Assembly: GCF_023100725.1 (NCBI RefSeq)
Contig: NZ_CP095501.1
Location: 124,001-188,000 of the forward strand
Length of the DNA: 64,000 nucleotides
Origin: Arthrobacter antioxidans
GTDB lineage: Bacteria > Actinomycetota > Actinomycetes > Actinomycetales > Micrococcaceae
Direction of reading: 5' to 3'
Of the stretch, positions 1 to 8,933 are shown piece by piece (within the stretch, counting starts at the first letter, position 1; each line of letters starts with the position of its first letter). The notes under the pieces were generated by a model. The model saw nothing but the letters and a program-made list of their open reading frames with translations, did no database searches and was not told where the DNA came from. The position numbers were made by a program, and so were the translations under genes.

Positions 1-484
1 TGCCCATGTAGAAGATGGAGAATCCGGCGTCGCGCCGGTCGTCCCCCGACCGGTAGAGCGTGCCGACGAGCGAGGAGGCGTTCGCCTTGAGCCCGCCCGA
101 GCCGACGCCCACCAGCACCAGGCCGGTCGCGAGGCCCAGCACGCCGGGCAGCAGCGCGAGGGCGATGTGCCCGCCCATGATGACGATGGCCGAGACGAAC
201 AGCACCCGCTCCGAGCCGAACACGCGGTCGGCGAGCCACGCGCCGAGGATCGTCGAGAGGTAGACGCCGCCGCCGTACGCGCCCACGAGCCCGGCCGCGA
301 GCGCCGGATCGAAGCCCAGGCCGCCCTCGGCGAGGGAGTACGTCATGTAGTAGAGGAGCAGCGCCTGCATCCCGTAGAACGAGAACCGCTCCCACAGTTC
401 GACGCTGAACAGGTTGGCCAGCATGCGCGGGTGGCCGAGGAAGGTCTTCCCGCCGGTGTCGACGGTGCGCTGCGTAGTACTCAT
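1..484 (-). CDS. POT/PTR2-family peptide:proton symporter, N-terminal part
   Basis: This gene runs off the left edge of the window; about 161 N-terminal residues are visible. The family imports di- and tripeptides with protons across the cytoplasmic membrane. The signature is the ELWERFSFYGMQ stretch near residues 29-40, which carries the ExxER motif of helix 1, followed by several hydrophobic helices. The start is the ATG at 482-484, preceded by a GGAAAGA ribosome site. The substrate range cannot be judged from this part. The neighbouring amidase could act on imported amides, but nothing in the sequence links the two. Confidence 0.8.
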   Translation of the reverse strand, partial: MSTTQRTVDTGGKTFLGHPRMLANLFSVELWERFSFYGMQALLLYYMTYSLAEGGLGFDPALAAGLVGAYGGGVYLSTILGAWLADRVFGSERVLFVSAIVIMGGHIALALLPGVLGLATGLVLVGVGSGGLKANASSLVGTLYRSGDDRRDAGFSIFYMG

Positions 485-529
485 TCTTTCCATGGTGCCG
501 CGCGGAACCGGAGATGCAAAATCGCGGGA

Positions 530-1924
530 CTACTGCCGATGTGCCTCGATGTGTGCTGCCGCGGCGAGGAGTTGCGCCTCCTCCCCGGGCCGGCCGATGA
601 GCTGCACGCTCATCGACAGGCCGTCGGGCAGGCGCAGGGTCGGCACGGTCACGGCCGGCAGGCCGCAGACATTCACCATCGAGGTGTAGGGCGAGTACTG
701 GCACTGCCGCACGTAGTCGGTGTCGCCGCCGGCATCCGTGTACCAGCCGATCGGTCGCGGCGTCATGGCGAGTGCCGGCGTCAGGATCATGTCGTAGCGG
801 GAATACTGCTCGATCGTGTCGTGCTCGAACTGCCGCAGGACGTCGACGGCGCCCGCGAGGTCCGCCGCGCTGCGTCCCAGGGCCCGGCGCCGCAGCACCC
901 GCGTGATGTCCGTCAGCCGGTCCTCGCGGTCGTCGGGGATCGGGGCCGTGGCCAGTCCGGCCGTCCAGACGAGCTGGAAGGCGTCGTGGTAGCGCGGATC
1001 GTAGGACAGGTCGGCGTCGACCAGGTCGTGGCCGGCGCGCTGCAGCGTCCGGATGCCGGCGGTGAACGCGTCCGTCGCCGCGCTGTCCAGGCCGATCTCC
1101 AGGGCTCCGGCGAAGGGCGACGCCGTGCTGACGCCGATGCGGAAGCGCCCTTCCGCGCGGAGGGCCGCGTCCGTGAAGGAGCCCGGGTAGCGGGAGGCCG
1201 CGCTCGTGGGCCGGTAGTTCGGTTCCTGCACCAGCGCGTCGAGCAGCAGTGCGGCATCCACCGCGGAGCGCGCGAGGGGGCCGGCGACCACCAGCTGCCC
1301 CAGGTCGGCCTGCCCGGACCCCGACGGGACGCGGCCCCGATTGGGCTTGAGGCCCACCAGGCCGGTGGCCGCCGCGGGGATGCGGATCGATCCCCCGCCG
1401 TCGGTCCCGGGCGCGAACGGGATCATCAGCGCCGCCACCGCGGCGGCGCTGCCGCCGGAGGAGCCGCCCGGGCTGAGCCGGCGGTCGAGGGGGTTGCGGG
1501 CCGGCGGGGCGATCCGGTTCTCGCTGTAGCAGCTCAGCCCGAACTCGGGCACCTGGGTCTTGCCGAGGCTCACGGCCCCGGCCCGCCGCAGCACCGCGGC
1601 GAGGGGGGCGTCCTGCCCGGCGACGGCGTGCTCGAGGGCGGCCGTGCCCAGCGTGGTCCGCACGCCGGCGACGTCGGTGAGGTCCTTGTGCGCGAGCGGC
1701 ATGCCGTGCAGGGGCCCGAGGGGCGCACCGGAGGCACGGACGCTGTCGGCGTTGTCCGCGGCGTCGAGGGCGTCCTCGTGCGTGACCGTGAGGAACGAGT
1801 TGAGCTCGGGGTCCAGGGCGTCGATCCGCCGGAGGAAGTGCTCGGTGACCTCCCGGGCGCCGGCGGCACCGCGCGCCAGGGCGTCCCGGAGGGTGAGTGC
1901 GGAGAGTTCGTGGAGTTCGCTCAT
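530..1924 (-). CDS. Amidase signature family hydrolase
   Basis: A 464-residue enzyme that hydrolyses a C-N amide bond by the Ser-cisSer-Lys mechanism. The triad is visible: Lys80 (in AHKDL), cis-Ser155 (in GGSSGGS) and nucleophile Ser179 (in [11 protein letters not shown]); the 24-residue gap between the two serines is that of the family. Length is usual for free-standing amidases. It is not obviously GatA, since no gatB or gatC lies nearby, so the substrate is unknown. The start is the ATG at 1922-1924, with a TATAGT -10 box eight bases before it. It is divergent from the rhodanese gene. Confidence 0.88.
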   Translation of the reverse strand: MSELHELSALTLRDALARGAAGAREVTEHFLRRIDALDPELNSFLTVTHEDALDAADNADSVRASGAPLGPLHGMPLAHKDLTDVAGVRTTLGTAALEHAVAGQDAPLAAVLRRAGAVSLGKTQVPEFGLSCYSENRIAPPARNPLDRRLSPGGSSGGSAAAVAALMIPFAPGTDGGGSIRIPAAATGLVGLKPNRGRVPSGSGQADLGQLVVAGPLARSAVDAALLLDALVQEPNYRPTSAASRYPGSFTDAALRAEGRFRIGVSTASPFAGALEIGLDSAATDAFTAGIRTLQRAGHDLVDADLSYDPRYHDAFQLVWTAGLATAPIPDDREDRLTDITRVLRRRALGRSAADLAGAVDVLRQFEHDTIEQYSRYDMILTPALAMTPRPIGWYTDAGGDTDYVRQCQYSPYTSMVNVCGLPAVTVPTLRLPDGLSMSVQLIGRPGEEAQLLAAAAHIEAHRQ

Positions 1925-1932
1925 CAGGGACC

Positions 1933-1938
1933 ACTATA
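1933..1938 (-). promoter_or_regulatory. -10 box of the amidase gene (near-leaderless)
   Basis: On the minus strand the sequence reads TATAGT, eight bases before the amidase ATG. This would start the transcript at or next to the start codon. No convincing -35 box is seen. Confidence 0.5.
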
Positions 1939-2008
1939 GGAGCCGCCGCGGGGCGGGGGCCGACCGTAGCAATGGCGACGCCCCGCCGGCCCGTGAAAAG
2001 GTAGGCGC

Positions 2009-2335
2009 ATGAGCGAAATCCAGAACGTACCGGTGACGGCAGTACCCGACGACGCACGCATCCTCGACGTCCGGGAGCAGTACGAGTGGGAGGCCGGGCA
2101 CGTGGCCGGCGCGCTGCACGTCCCCCTCGAGGAGCTGCCGGCCCGGCTCGGGGAACTGGACCCGGACGAGGACCTGCACGTGATCTGCCGCAGCGGTGGC
2201 AGGTCGCAGCGCGCCGCCGAATGGCTGGAGGGGAACGGCTACACCGCCGTCAACGTGAGCGGGGGCATGGGCGCCTGGCTCGAGGCCGGGAAGCCGATGG
2301 TCTCCGAGGTGGGCGGCGAGCCCACGGTCCTGTGA
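2009..2335 (+). CDS. Single-domain rhodanese-like sulfurtransferase
   Basis: A 108-residue protein made of one rhodanese domain. The active loop CRSGGRS carries the catalytic Cys60, which would hold a persulfide. The LDVRE stretch (residues 19-23) and the GGMGAW stretch near the end are usual for the family. It is cytoplasmic, with no signal peptide. The start ATG has AAAAGG seven bases upstream. Its stop codon overlaps the GTG of pheA, so the two are co-transcribed and probably translationally coupled. The sulfur acceptor is not known; small rhodaneses act in sulfur transfer, thiosulfate handling or redox protection. Confidence 0.87.
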   Translation: MSEIQNVPVTAVPDDARILDVREQYEWEAGHVAGALHVPLEELPARLGELDPDEDLHVICRSGGRSQRAAEWLEGNGYTAVNVSGGMGAWLEAGKPMVSEVGGEPTVL

Positions 2336-3312
2336 CCGGCACCGCCCGGACGGACCGTCCCTCCTACGCGTACCTGGGACCCGAGGGGACCTTCACCGAG
2401 GCCGCACTGCTCCAGGTGCCGGGTGCGGACGCCGCCCGCCGCGTCCCCGCCGCGACGGTGGGGGCCGCGCTCGACGCCGTCCGCGCCCGCTCCGTCGACG
2501 CCGCGATGGTGCCCATCGAGAACTCGGTCGAGGGCGGGGTGAGTGCCACCCTGGACGCCATCGCCGTGGGGGAGCCGCTGCGCATCCTGCGCGAGGAGCT
2601 CGTGCCCATCACGTTCGTCCTCGCCGCGCGGCCCGGCACCACCCCGGACGGGGTCCGGCGCATCGCGACGCACGGGCACGCGTGGGCGCAGTGCCGGAAC
2701 TGGGTCGACGCCCACGTGCGGGACGCGGAGTACTTCCCGTCGTCGTCGACCGCGGCGGCCGCCTTCGGCCTCGCCGGGGACGAGCACGCCTACGACGCGG
2801 CGATCTGCTCGCCGCTCGTGGCCGAACGCCTCGGCCTGGCCGTGCTCGCCACGGACATCGGGGACGTCACCGACGCCGTCACCCGCTTCATCCTGGTGGG
2901 CACGCCGGATGCCCTGCCCCCGCGCACGGGAGCGGACAAGACCACCCTCGTGATCCCCCTGCCGGACGACCACCCCGGCGCCCTCATGCAGATCCTCGAC
3001 CAGTTCGCGGCGCGGGGCGTGAACCTGAGCCGCATCGAGTCGCGGCCCACCGGGCAGTTCCTCGGCGACTACTTCTTCAGCGTGGACGCCGACGGCCACG
3101 TGGAGGATGCCCGGGTGGCCGACGCCCTCAAGGGCCTGCACCGCATCAGCCCCGGCCTGCGGTTCCTCGGCTCCTACGCCCGCGCCGACCGCCGCTCGCC
3201 GGCCGTGGAACGCCACACCTCCGACGACGCCTTCGGGGCTGCCGACGCCTGGCTGGAGGACATCGTCCGGGGCGGGAGGGCGGCCGAGCGGGGAGGAGCT
3301 GAAACACAGTAG
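2332..3312 (+). CDS. pheA: Prephenate dehydratase
   Basis: Converts prephenate to phenylpyruvate in phenylalanine synthesis. The 326-residue product begins at a GTG that overlaps the rhodanese stop (GTGA). The N-terminal periplasmic-binding-like catalytic part starts YAYLGPEGTFTEAAL and holds the TRF motif (DAVTRFILVG) with the catalytic threonine. A C-terminal ACT domain has GALMQILDQFAARGVNLSRIESRP-type sequence, in which the GAL and ESRP elements bind phenylalanine, so feedback inhibition is expected. No chorismate mutase domain is attached, as usual in actinobacteria. Confidence 0.95.
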   Translation: MTGTARTDRPSYAYLGPEGTFTEAALLQVPGADAARRVPAATVGAALDAVRARSVDAAMVPIENSVEGGVSATLDAIAVGEPLRILREELVPITFVLAARPGTTPDGVRRIATHGHAWAQCRNWVDAHVRDAEYFPSSSTAAAAFGLAGDEHAYDAAICSPLVAERLGLAVLATDIGDVTDAVTRFILVGTPDALPPRTGADKTTLVIPLPDDHPGALMQILDQFAARGVNLSRIESRPTGQFLGDYFFSVDADGHVEDARVADALKGLHRISPGLRFLGSYARADRRSPAVERHTSDDAFGAADAWLEDIVRGGRAAERGGAETQ

Positions 3313-3315
3313 GCT

Positions 3316-3321
3316 TAGTAT
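3316..3321 (+). promoter_or_regulatory. Possible -10 box for the topoisomerase IB gene
   Basis: TAGTAT just after the pheA stop, directly preceded by a second -10-like hexamer TAGGCT (3310-3315). A start near 3328 would give a leader of about 29 bases containing a GAAGG ribosome site. No clear -35 box. Confidence 0.4.
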
Positions 3322-3356
3322 CGAAGGTCCTCCTCCCACCGAAGGCTGGTTCCACG

Positions 3357-4331
3357 ATGGCTCGATTGCGGCGCAGCAATACGCGCAGGCCCGGTATCAC
3401 CCGCCGCCGGCACGGCAAGGGCTTCAGCTACCGCGCACCCGACGGCGCGCTCCTCCAGGACCGCGCCGAGGTGGAGCGCATCAGGGAACTGGTGATCCCG
3501 CCGGCGTGGAAGGACGTGTGGATCGCGCCCTACCCCAACGGCCATGTCCAGGCCATCGGGACGGACGACGCCGGCCGGCGGCAGTACATGTACCACCCGG
3601 CGTGGCGTGAGCAGAAGGACCGCGAGAAGTTCGACCGCGCCCTGGACTTCGGCACGAAACTGCCGAGCGCCCGCCGCGCCATCACCCAGCACCTCCGCAG
3701 CGACGGCGTCCCCAGGGAACGCGCCTTCGCCGCCGCGCTCCGGATCGTCGACGCCGGGGCCCTGAGGATCGGCTCGGCCCAGTACGCGGAGGCCAACGGG
3801 TCCTTCGGTGTCACGACCCTCCTGGTGGAGCACTGCACCGTGGAGGGGCCCGTCATCCTGTTCGACTTCCCCGGCAAGAGCGGCCAGCTGTGGGACACCC
3901 GCCTGGAGGACGAGGACCTCGCCGAGGCGCTGCGTCCCATGCTGGAGCGCGAGGACCCCGACACGGTCCTCGCCTACCGGACGGAGGACGGCGCGTGGCA
4001 CCACGTGGACGGCTCCCAGCTCAACGAGTTCCTGCGGCAGGTCACCGGCGGGCCGTTCACGGCCAAGGACTTCCGGACGTGGCAGGCCACCGTCGTCGCC
4101 GCCATGGCCCTCGCCAAGGAGGACCTCGGTGCCACGACCCGCACCGCACGGCAGAAGGCCGTCAGTGCCACCATGCGGGCCGTCGCCGACCACCTGGGCA
4201 ACACCCCCACCGTGGCCAGGAGTTCCTATGTGGACCCGCGGCTCGTGGACCGCTTCATGAGCGGCGAGGTCATCCCCATCACCTCCTACTCGGCGTCGGA
4301 GAAGGCCGTGCAGGAACTGCTGCGCGACTGA
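3357..4331 (+). CDS. DNA topoisomerase IB (poxvirus-like)
   Basis: Relaxes supercoiled DNA by nicking one strand through a 3'-phosphotyrosine bond. The 324-residue protein has the compact two-domain form. Visible catalytic residues are Arg137 (LRIGS), Lys174 (FPGKSGQ), Arg240 (KDFRTWQAT) and nucleophile Tyr291 (ARSSYVDPRL). The place of the vaccinia histidine, nine residues before the tyrosine, is Asn282, as in bacterial members such as the Deinococcus enzyme. The gene stands between pheA and an unknown acidic protein. Housekeeping supercoil removal is done by other topoisomerases, so this one is probably accessory. Confidence 0.92.
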   Translation: MARLRRSNTRRPGITRRRHGKGFSYRAPDGALLQDRAEVERIRELVIPPAWKDVWIAPYPNGHVQAIGTDDAGRRQYMYHPAWREQKDREKFDRALDFGTKLPSARRAITQHLRSDGVPRERAFAAALRIVDAGALRIGSAQYAEANGSFGVTTLLVEHCTVEGPVILFDFPGKSGQLWDTRLEDEDLAEALRPMLEREDPDTVLAYRTEDGAWHHVDGSQLNEFLRQVTGGPFTAKDFRTWQATVVAAMALAKEDLGATTRTARQKAVSATMRAVADHLGNTPTVARSSYVDPRLVDRFMSGEVIPITSYSASEKAVQELLRD

Positions 4332-4418
4332 CGCCGAGCATTTCCAACCATCCCGTTCCTCAGTACGCTGGCAGCGGGCGCCCAACGAGGAGCGCATCCT
4401 CCGATGAAAGGCAGCATC

Positions 4419-4757
4419 ATGACCGAGAACTCGCACGACGGACACATCGTGAACCCCAACAAGGGTGACGGCTCGACGTCGGACCCCAACTGGCACGGCG
4501 ACGCCGGCGACCAGGGCAACGACCTCCGCTTCGCCGAGGAGCAGGCGCTGATCAACGAGCAGGCCGAGGGCGGCCCGGCGGAGGCCGAGGACGCCGTCGA
4601 GCACGAGGGCCACTACACCAGTGCCGAACCCGCGGGCGAGTCCGGCGGCTACACCTCCGCCGAGAATCCGGCCGAGGAGGGCGAGTACACCGACAAGGAC
4701 CGCCCGCTCATCGACAAGCCCCACGGTGAGGGCGAGTACACCGACCGCGACCGCTAG
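4419..4757 (+). CDS. Acidic repeat-containing protein of unknown function
   Basis: I do not recognise a family. The 112-residue product (from the ATG at 4419, which has AAAGG seven bases before it) is rich in Glu, Asp, Gly and Asn and has no hydrophobic segment, so it is likely disordered and cytoplasmic. Its second half is built from degenerate repeats: YTSAEP, YTSAENP, then GEYTDKDRPLID and GEYTDRDR at the end. An upstream ATG at 4404 with GAGGAG is an alternative start and would add five residues. Its stop overlaps by three bases the stop of the converging kinase gene. Confidence 0.72.
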   Translation: MTENSHDGHIVNPNKGDGSTSDPNWHGDAGDQGNDLRFAEEQALINEQAEGGPAEAEDAVEHEGHYTSAEPAGESGGYTSAENPAEEGEYTDKDRPLIDKPHGEGEYTDRDR

Positions 4758-5902
4758 GAGCGGTCGGAGGACCCCTGCCCGGCGAGGCGCAGGCGCCCCC
4801 GCCAGGACGGGAACGACAGCGCCGGAGCGGACCCCGGTGGTCCGGGGACCGGTGGCGGCACCCGGACCACCAGGGCGCCGGGATCCGCGCGGGCCGTCAG
4901 CGAGGTGATCGTCCCCGATGCGTCGCCGTCGAGCTGCGTGGCGATCGGCTCGCCGGACCACACGGTGACCTCCCGGACGCGGTAGTAGCTGATCACGGGG
5001 GTGCCGCCGCGGTGACGGAGGAGGATCTTCGCGGCCATGAACGTCCAGCCGAGCAGGCTGCGCGGACTGAGCACGACGACGTCGAGATAGCCGTCGTCGA
5101 TCCGTGCGTCGGGCACGAAGTCCACGCCCGCCGGCAGCTTGCCGCAGTTGGCGACCAGCAGGCTGCGCACCTTCCGGGTCTGCGGGGGCTGGCCGTCCAG
5201 GCTGATCGCGACCCGCCGCCGCCGGCCGGGCAGGTGCCGCACGCCCGCCTCGCTGTAGGCGAGCCAGCCGTACTTCTCCTTGAGGTCGTCCTTGGTGGCC
5301 GCCATGACGCTCGCGTCGAAACCGATCCCGCCCATCACGAGGAAGGGATACTCCGACGCCGTCATCGTGTGCTCGTTGCGGAGCATGATCCGCGCCATGT
5401 CGATCCGCCGCTCGAAGCCGTGCAGCGCGAAGCGGAGGCACCCGGCGACGTCGTTGTACGGCAGGCCGAGATTGCGCACCAGCAGGTTGCCGGTCCCGAG
5501 CGGCAGCAGGCCGAGGGCCGCGGGCTGATGCGCGAGGGCCCGTGCCACGGCGCGCACCGTCCCGTCGCCGCCCGCCGCGATCACGAGGTCCGCCCCGGCC
5601 GCCAGCGCCTGCTCCGCCTGGCCCGTACCCGGGTCCTCGAGCGTGGTCTCGAGGATGAGCGGAGGCCTCCAGCCGGCGTCGGAGCACGCCTGTTCCACCA
5701 GGGCCCGCGTGGCCGCGGCCTGCAGCTTGGTGGGATTCAGGACGAGGGCCACGCGCTGCGGTGTGTCGTCCACCGGTATGGGTTCATGGACGGACGGGGC
5801 AGGCGTCCGGGTCTGCTGGAGGCGCCGCACGGACCAGAACGACTGGATGGACGCGACGGCGGCGGACGCCGCGGCGGTCCCGGCGAGCAGTTTGCGGCGC
5901 AT
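4754..5902 (-). CDS. Diacylglycerol/lipid kinase family protein (DAGKc)
   Basis: An ATP-dependent kinase of the diacylglycerol-, ceramide- and sphingosine-kinase fold, probably acting on a membrane lipid. The nucleotide-binding GGDGT motif is at about residue 111, followed by LPLGTGNLLVRNLGLP, the usual substrate-side loop. The N-terminus has a short hydrophobic, Ala-rich stretch that may touch the membrane. I took the ATG at 5900-5902 (MRRKLL) because a TATTGT -10 box lies eight bases upstream; a TTG at 5914 and a GTG at 5908 are in frame. It is divergent from serS. The exact lipid substrate is not shown by the sequence. Confidence 0.86.
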   Translation of the reverse strand: MRRKLLAGTAAASAAVASIQSFWSVRRLQQTRTPAPSVHEPIPVDDTPQRVALVLNPTKLQAAATRALVEQACSDAGWRPPLILETTLEDPGTGQAEQALAAGADLVIAAGGDGTVRAVARALAHQPAALGLLPLGTGNLLVRNLGLPYNDVAGCLRFALHGFERRIDMARIMLRNEHTMTASEYPFLVMGGIGFDASVMAATKDDLKEKYGWLAYSEAGVRHLPGRRRRVAISLDGQPPQTRKVRSLLVANCGKLPAGVDFVPDARIDDGYLDVVVLSPRSLLGWTFMAAKILLRHRGGTPVISYYRVREVTVWSGEPIATQLDGDASGTITSLTARADPGALVVRVPPPVPGPPGSAPALSFPSWRGRLRLAGQGSSDRS

Positions 5903-5910
5903 GATCACCC

Positions 5911-5916
5911 ACAATA
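5911..5916 (-). promoter_or_regulatory. -10 box of the lipid kinase gene
   Basis: TATTGT on the minus strand, eight bases before the ATG at 5902, pointing to a leaderless or nearly leaderless message. It faces the serS promoter 42 bases away. Confidence 0.42.
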
Positions 5917-5957
5917 GCGGCCCGTCCTGCCGGGCCGGGCGGGCACCGGAGGTTGGG

Positions 5958-5963
5958 TAGTCT
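5958..5963 (+). promoter_or_regulatory. -10 box of serS (leaderless)
   Basis: TAGTCT followed by exactly six bases and then the GTG start of serS. No ribosome site lies between, so the transcript most likely begins at the GTG itself. Confidence 0.55.
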
Positions 5964-5969
5964 TAGCGG

Positions 5970-7250
5970 GTGATCGACGTCAACGACCTCCGCCTGAATC
6001 CCGAGCAGTTCCGAGCATCGCAGCGTGCCCGCAGGGCGGACGAGTCGCTGGTCGACGCCGTCCTCGCCGCCGACACGCACCGCCGGGAGTCCGTGACGGC
6101 CTACGAGACGCTCCGCGCCGAGCAGAACGCCTTCGGCAAGCGGGTGGCCCAGGCCCGGGGCGAGGAGAAGCAGGCGCTGCTCGCCGAGGTCAGGGAGCTC
6201 GCCGGCGCCGTGAAGGCGGCCGCAGCGGCGTCCGAGGAGGCCAAGGCCGCGCAGGAGACGCTGCTGCGGAAACTCCCCAACCTCGTGCAGGACGGCGTCC
6301 CCTCCGGTGGCGAGGCCGACTACGTGGTCGTCAGGACGGTGGGGACCCCCCGCGACTTCACGGCCGAGGGCTTCGAACCCCGCGACCACCTCGAGATCGG
6401 TGAGCTGATCGGGGCGATCGACATGGAGCGGGGCGCCAAGGTCTCCGGATCGCGCTTCTACTTCCTGAAGGGCGTGGGCGCGCGCCTCGAGCTGGCCCTG
6501 CTGCGGATGGCGCTGGACCAGGCGATGGAGGCGGGCTTCACGCCCATGATCACCCCCACCCTCGTACGCCCCGAGACCATGCAGGGCACCGGTTTCGACA
6601 TCGCCCACGACGCCGAGATCTACCGGCTCGAGGAGGACGACCTCTACCTCGTGGGCACCTCCGAGGTGGCCCTCGCCGGGTACCACTCCGACGAGATCCT
6701 CGACCTCGGCGCGGGCCCCCTGCGCTATGCGGGCTGGTCCTCCTGCTACCGCCGCGAGGCGGGCTCGCACGGCAAGGACACCCGCGGGATCATCCGCGTG
6801 CACCAGTTCAACAAGGTGGAGATGTTCACCTACACCACGGTGGAGGACGCCGCGGCGGAGCACGGGCGCATGCTGGCCTGGGAGGAGGAGATGCTCGCGA
6901 AGGTGGAGCTGCCCTACCGGGTCATCGACACCGCTGCCGGTGACCTCGGGATGTCCGCCGCCCGCAAGTTCGACTGCGAGGCGTGGGTCCCCACGCAGGG
7001 CGACTACCGCGAGCTGACCTCGACGTCGAACTGCACCACCTTCCAGTCGCGCCGCCTGAACATCCGCGAACGCCAGGAGGGGGAGGGCCAGAAGGGCACG
7101 CGCGCCGTCGCGACCCTCAACGGGACCCTCGCCACCACGCGCTGGATCGTCGCGATCCTCGAGCACCACCAGAACCCGGACGGCTCGGTGACGGTCCCCG
7201 CCGCCCTGCGTCCGTACCTGAACGGACTGGAAATCCTTCCCGTACTGTGA
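5970..7250 (+). CDS. serS: Seryl-tRNA synthetase
   Basis: Class II aminoacyl-tRNA synthetase charging tRNA-Ser (and tRNA-Sec where present). The 426-residue protein has the N-terminal helical arm (about residues 30-100) that grips the long variable arm of tRNA-Ser. The class II core follows: motif 2 with [21 protein letters not shown] and motif 3 with [16 protein letters not shown]. The start is GTG, with a -10 box six bases upstream. Length is standard and the gene is certainly the housekeeping copy. Confidence 0.97.
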   Translation: MIDVNDLRLNPEQFRASQRARRADESLVDAVLAADTHRRESVTAYETLRAEQNAFGKRVAQARGEEKQALLAEVRELAGAVKAAAAASEEAKAAQETLLRKLPNLVQDGVPSGGEADYVVVRTVGTPRDFTAEGFEPRDHLEIGELIGAIDMERGAKVSGSRFYFLKGVGARLELALLRMALDQAMEAGFTPMITPTLVRPETMQGTGFDIAHDAEIYRLEEDDLYLVGTSEVALAGYHSDEILDLGAGPLRYAGWSSCYRREAGSHGKDTRGIIRVHQFNKVEMFTYTTVEDAAAEHGRMLAWEEEMLAKVELPYRVIDTAAGDLGMSAARKFDCEAWVPTQGDYRELTSTSNCTTFQSRRLNIRERQEGEGQKGTRAVATLNGTLATTRWIVAILEHHQNPDGSVTVPAALRPYLNGLEILPVL

Positions 7251-7296
7251 GCGCTGCCCTACCCGGAGGTCGGGGGCGTCTGCTTCACTAAGAGGT

Positions 7297-8133
7297 ATGA
7301 CTACCCTGATCAATGCCGGCATCGATGACCGGCAGGAAAACCGTACACAGCATCTGGTCGCCCTCGACGTCGACGGTACCCTCGTGGATCACGAGGGCAA
7401 CATGACGGACGAGGTCCGCGACGCAGCCCGGGCCGTCCTCGACGCCGGGCACGACGTCATCATCGCCACGGGGCGATCCCTCGGGGCCACGCTGCCCGTG
7501 ATCGAACACCTCGGCATCACGCGGGGCTACGCCGTGTGCTCCAACGGGGGCGTCACGCTGAGGCTCGATCCCGCCCTTTCGGCAGGGTTCGAGGTCGTCG
7601 ACCGCGTGACCTTCGACCCGAAACCCGCCCTCAGCGCGCTGCGGCACCGCCTGCCGTCCGCCAAGTACGCGCTCGAGGACGACCGCGGCAGGTTCCTCTC
7701 GACCGAGAGCTTCCAGGACGCGAGCTTCGGCTCGGAAGCGGAGAGCGTGGGGTTCGAGGAGATGCTCGAGTCACGCGCCGTGCGCGTCGTGGTCTTCAGC
7801 ACCGACAGTTCGGCCGAGGAGTTCGGCGAGGCCGTCGCAGCCATCGGCCTGCACGGCGTCACCTACTCGGTGGGCTGGACCGCGTGGCTCGACATCGCCG
7901 CGTCGGGCGTCACGAAGGCCAGCGCCCTGGAGGTCCTCCGGGACCGCCTCGGGACGGCCCCGTCGCTCACGGTCGCCGTGGGCGACGGCCGCAACGACAT
8001 CGAGATGCTCCAGTGGGCCGGGCGCGGCGTCGCCATGGGGCAGGCGCCGGACGAGGTCCGCTCCGCCGCCTCGGAGGTCACGGGCAGCGTGTACGACGAC
8101 GGCGCGGCGAAGGTCCTCCGCTCCCTGATCTGA
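7297..8133 (+). CDS. HAD-superfamily Cof-type phosphatase
   Basis: A 278-residue sugar-phosphate phosphatase of the Cof/YbiV type. The nucleophile motif is ALDVDGTLVD (first Asp is the phospho-acceptor, about residue 24), motif II is IIATGRS, and motif IV is VAVGDGRNDIEML. The large cap domain lies between motifs II and IV, as in class C2 caps. About 19 residues precede the usual family start; the ATG at 7297 has AGAGGT almost touching it, so the true start is slightly uncertain. It follows serS by 46 bases, an order I recall for Arthrobacter. Substrate unknown. Confidence 0.85.
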   Translation: MTTLINAGIDDRQENRTQHLVALDVDGTLVDHEGNMTDEVRDAARAVLDAGHDVIIATGRSLGATLPVIEHLGITRGYAVCSNGGVTLRLDPALSAGFEVVDRVTFDPKPALSALRHRLPSAKYALEDDRGRFLSTESFQDASFGSEAESVGFEEMLESRAVRVVVFSTDSSAEEFGEAVAAIGLHGVTYSVGWTAWLDIAASGVTKASALEVLRDRLGTAPSLTVAVGDGRNDIEMLQWAGRGVAMGQAPDEVRSAASEVTGSVYDDGAAKVLRSLI

Positions 8134-8162
8134 CCCCGGGCACCAGCGGCTGGTCCTGCGGA

Positions 8163-8792
8163 TCAGTAGGCCAGGGCCGCGGAGGGGAGCGACGCAGGAC
8201 CGTGCGCGAGGTCCAGCAGCCGCGCCGCTGCGGGCCGCGTGGCCCACTCCTCCGTCCAGTGGGACCGGACGACGGCCCGGCTGACGGCCTGCGTGGTGAT
8301 CCCCAGTTCCTGCGCCACGAACTTCTGCTGTCCCCGTGCGCCCGGCGTCATGAGGTCCACGACGGCCCATTCGGCGTCCGTCCGCGTGGCGACGATCTGC
8401 CCGAGCAGCCGCAGCACGGCCTCCGCCTCGGCGGCGATGCCGCCGTCCGGCCCCTCGACCGCGAGCGGGATCCGCTCGCCGGTCCTCCGGGCCCTGTCGA
8501 CCGCGCGGCGTGCGTACACGAGGCCGTAGCCCTCGGCGTCCACGAGGCGTTCGGGCACCGGGGGCGTCAGGCCGCCGCCGCCGATGCCGACGTGCCAGCG
8601 CCGGTGGCGGAGGGCGCGGAGCGCCGCCTCCACCGCCGCCGTCGCCGAGTCCACCACGCCCTGCACCTCGTCACCGACCGACCGCTGGAACGGCACCGCG
8701 GCGGGCACATGGCGCAGGTCCCTCAGCAGGTCGGCGGTGAGGTCCCCGACCTCACGCGAATCGCGCTGGTTGATCGTCAGGACGAAGTGCAT
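8163..8792 (-). CDS. SatD-family protein with C-terminal helix-turn-helix
   Basis: A 209-residue protein. The N-terminal half (FVLTINQRDSRE, then GDEVQGVV and WHVGIGGG) has the order of short motifs seen in SatD-type proteins, which are thought to have a nucleotidyl-cyclase-like fold. The last 60 residues (FVAQELGITTQAVSRAVVRS) form a helix-turn-helix, so it is likely a DNA-binding regulator. No partner gene is adjacent. A perfect 22-base palindrome covers the -35 region of its own promoter, which suggests autoregulation. The family's role is poorly known; the SatD link rests on motif similarity only. Confidence 0.66.
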   Translation of the reverse strand: MHFVLTINQRDSREVGDLTADLLRDLRHVPAAVPFQRSVGDEVQGVVDSATAAVEAALRALRHRRWHVGIGGGGLTPPVPERLVDAEGYGLVYARRAVDRARRTGERIPLAVEGPDGGIAAEAEAVLRLLGQIVATRTDAEWAVVDLMTPGARGQQKFVAQELGITTQAVSRAVVRSHWTEEWATRPAAARLLDLAHGPASLPSAALAY

Positions 8793-8798
8793 TGCATC

Positions 8799-8826
8799 AG
8801 TATGGAGTCCCGGGGCCGCGAATCAA
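8799..8826 (-). promoter_or_regulatory. Promoter of the satD-like gene (leaderless)
   Basis: On the minus strand: TTGATT (8821-8826), 16 bases, CATACT (8799-8804), six bases, ATG. The transcript would start at the ATG. The -35 box is one end of the palindrome at 8821-8842. Confidence 0.6.
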
Positions 8827-8842
8827 CGCAAGTGCGTTGATT
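8821..8842. promoter_or_regulatory. Palindromic operator before the satD-like gene
   Basis: A perfect inverted repeat with 10-base arms, AATCAACGCA and TGCGTTGATT, around a 2-base centre. It overlaps the -35 box of the satD-like gene and lies 28 bases from its start codon, the place expected for a repressor site. The binding protein is unknown; the HTH protein encoded just downstream is the obvious candidate. Confidence 0.6.
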
Positions 8843-8872
8843 TCGCGCGGCTCCCGGAGCCCGGACACGGGA

Positions 8873-8918
8873 GAGCCCCCGCCCTCCTCCCCCGAGGGGG
8901 ACCGACGGCGGGGGGCTC
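8873..8918 (-). terminator. Hairpin terminator downstream of ppa
   Basis: An 11-base GC-rich stem (GAGCCCCCGCC paired with GGCGGGGGGCTC, one bulged G) enclosing a second small stem. There is no T tract, as is common in actinobacteria. It separates ppa from the satD-like gene. Confidence 0.55.
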
Positions 8919-8933
8919 CGGGCAGGCTCCTGC

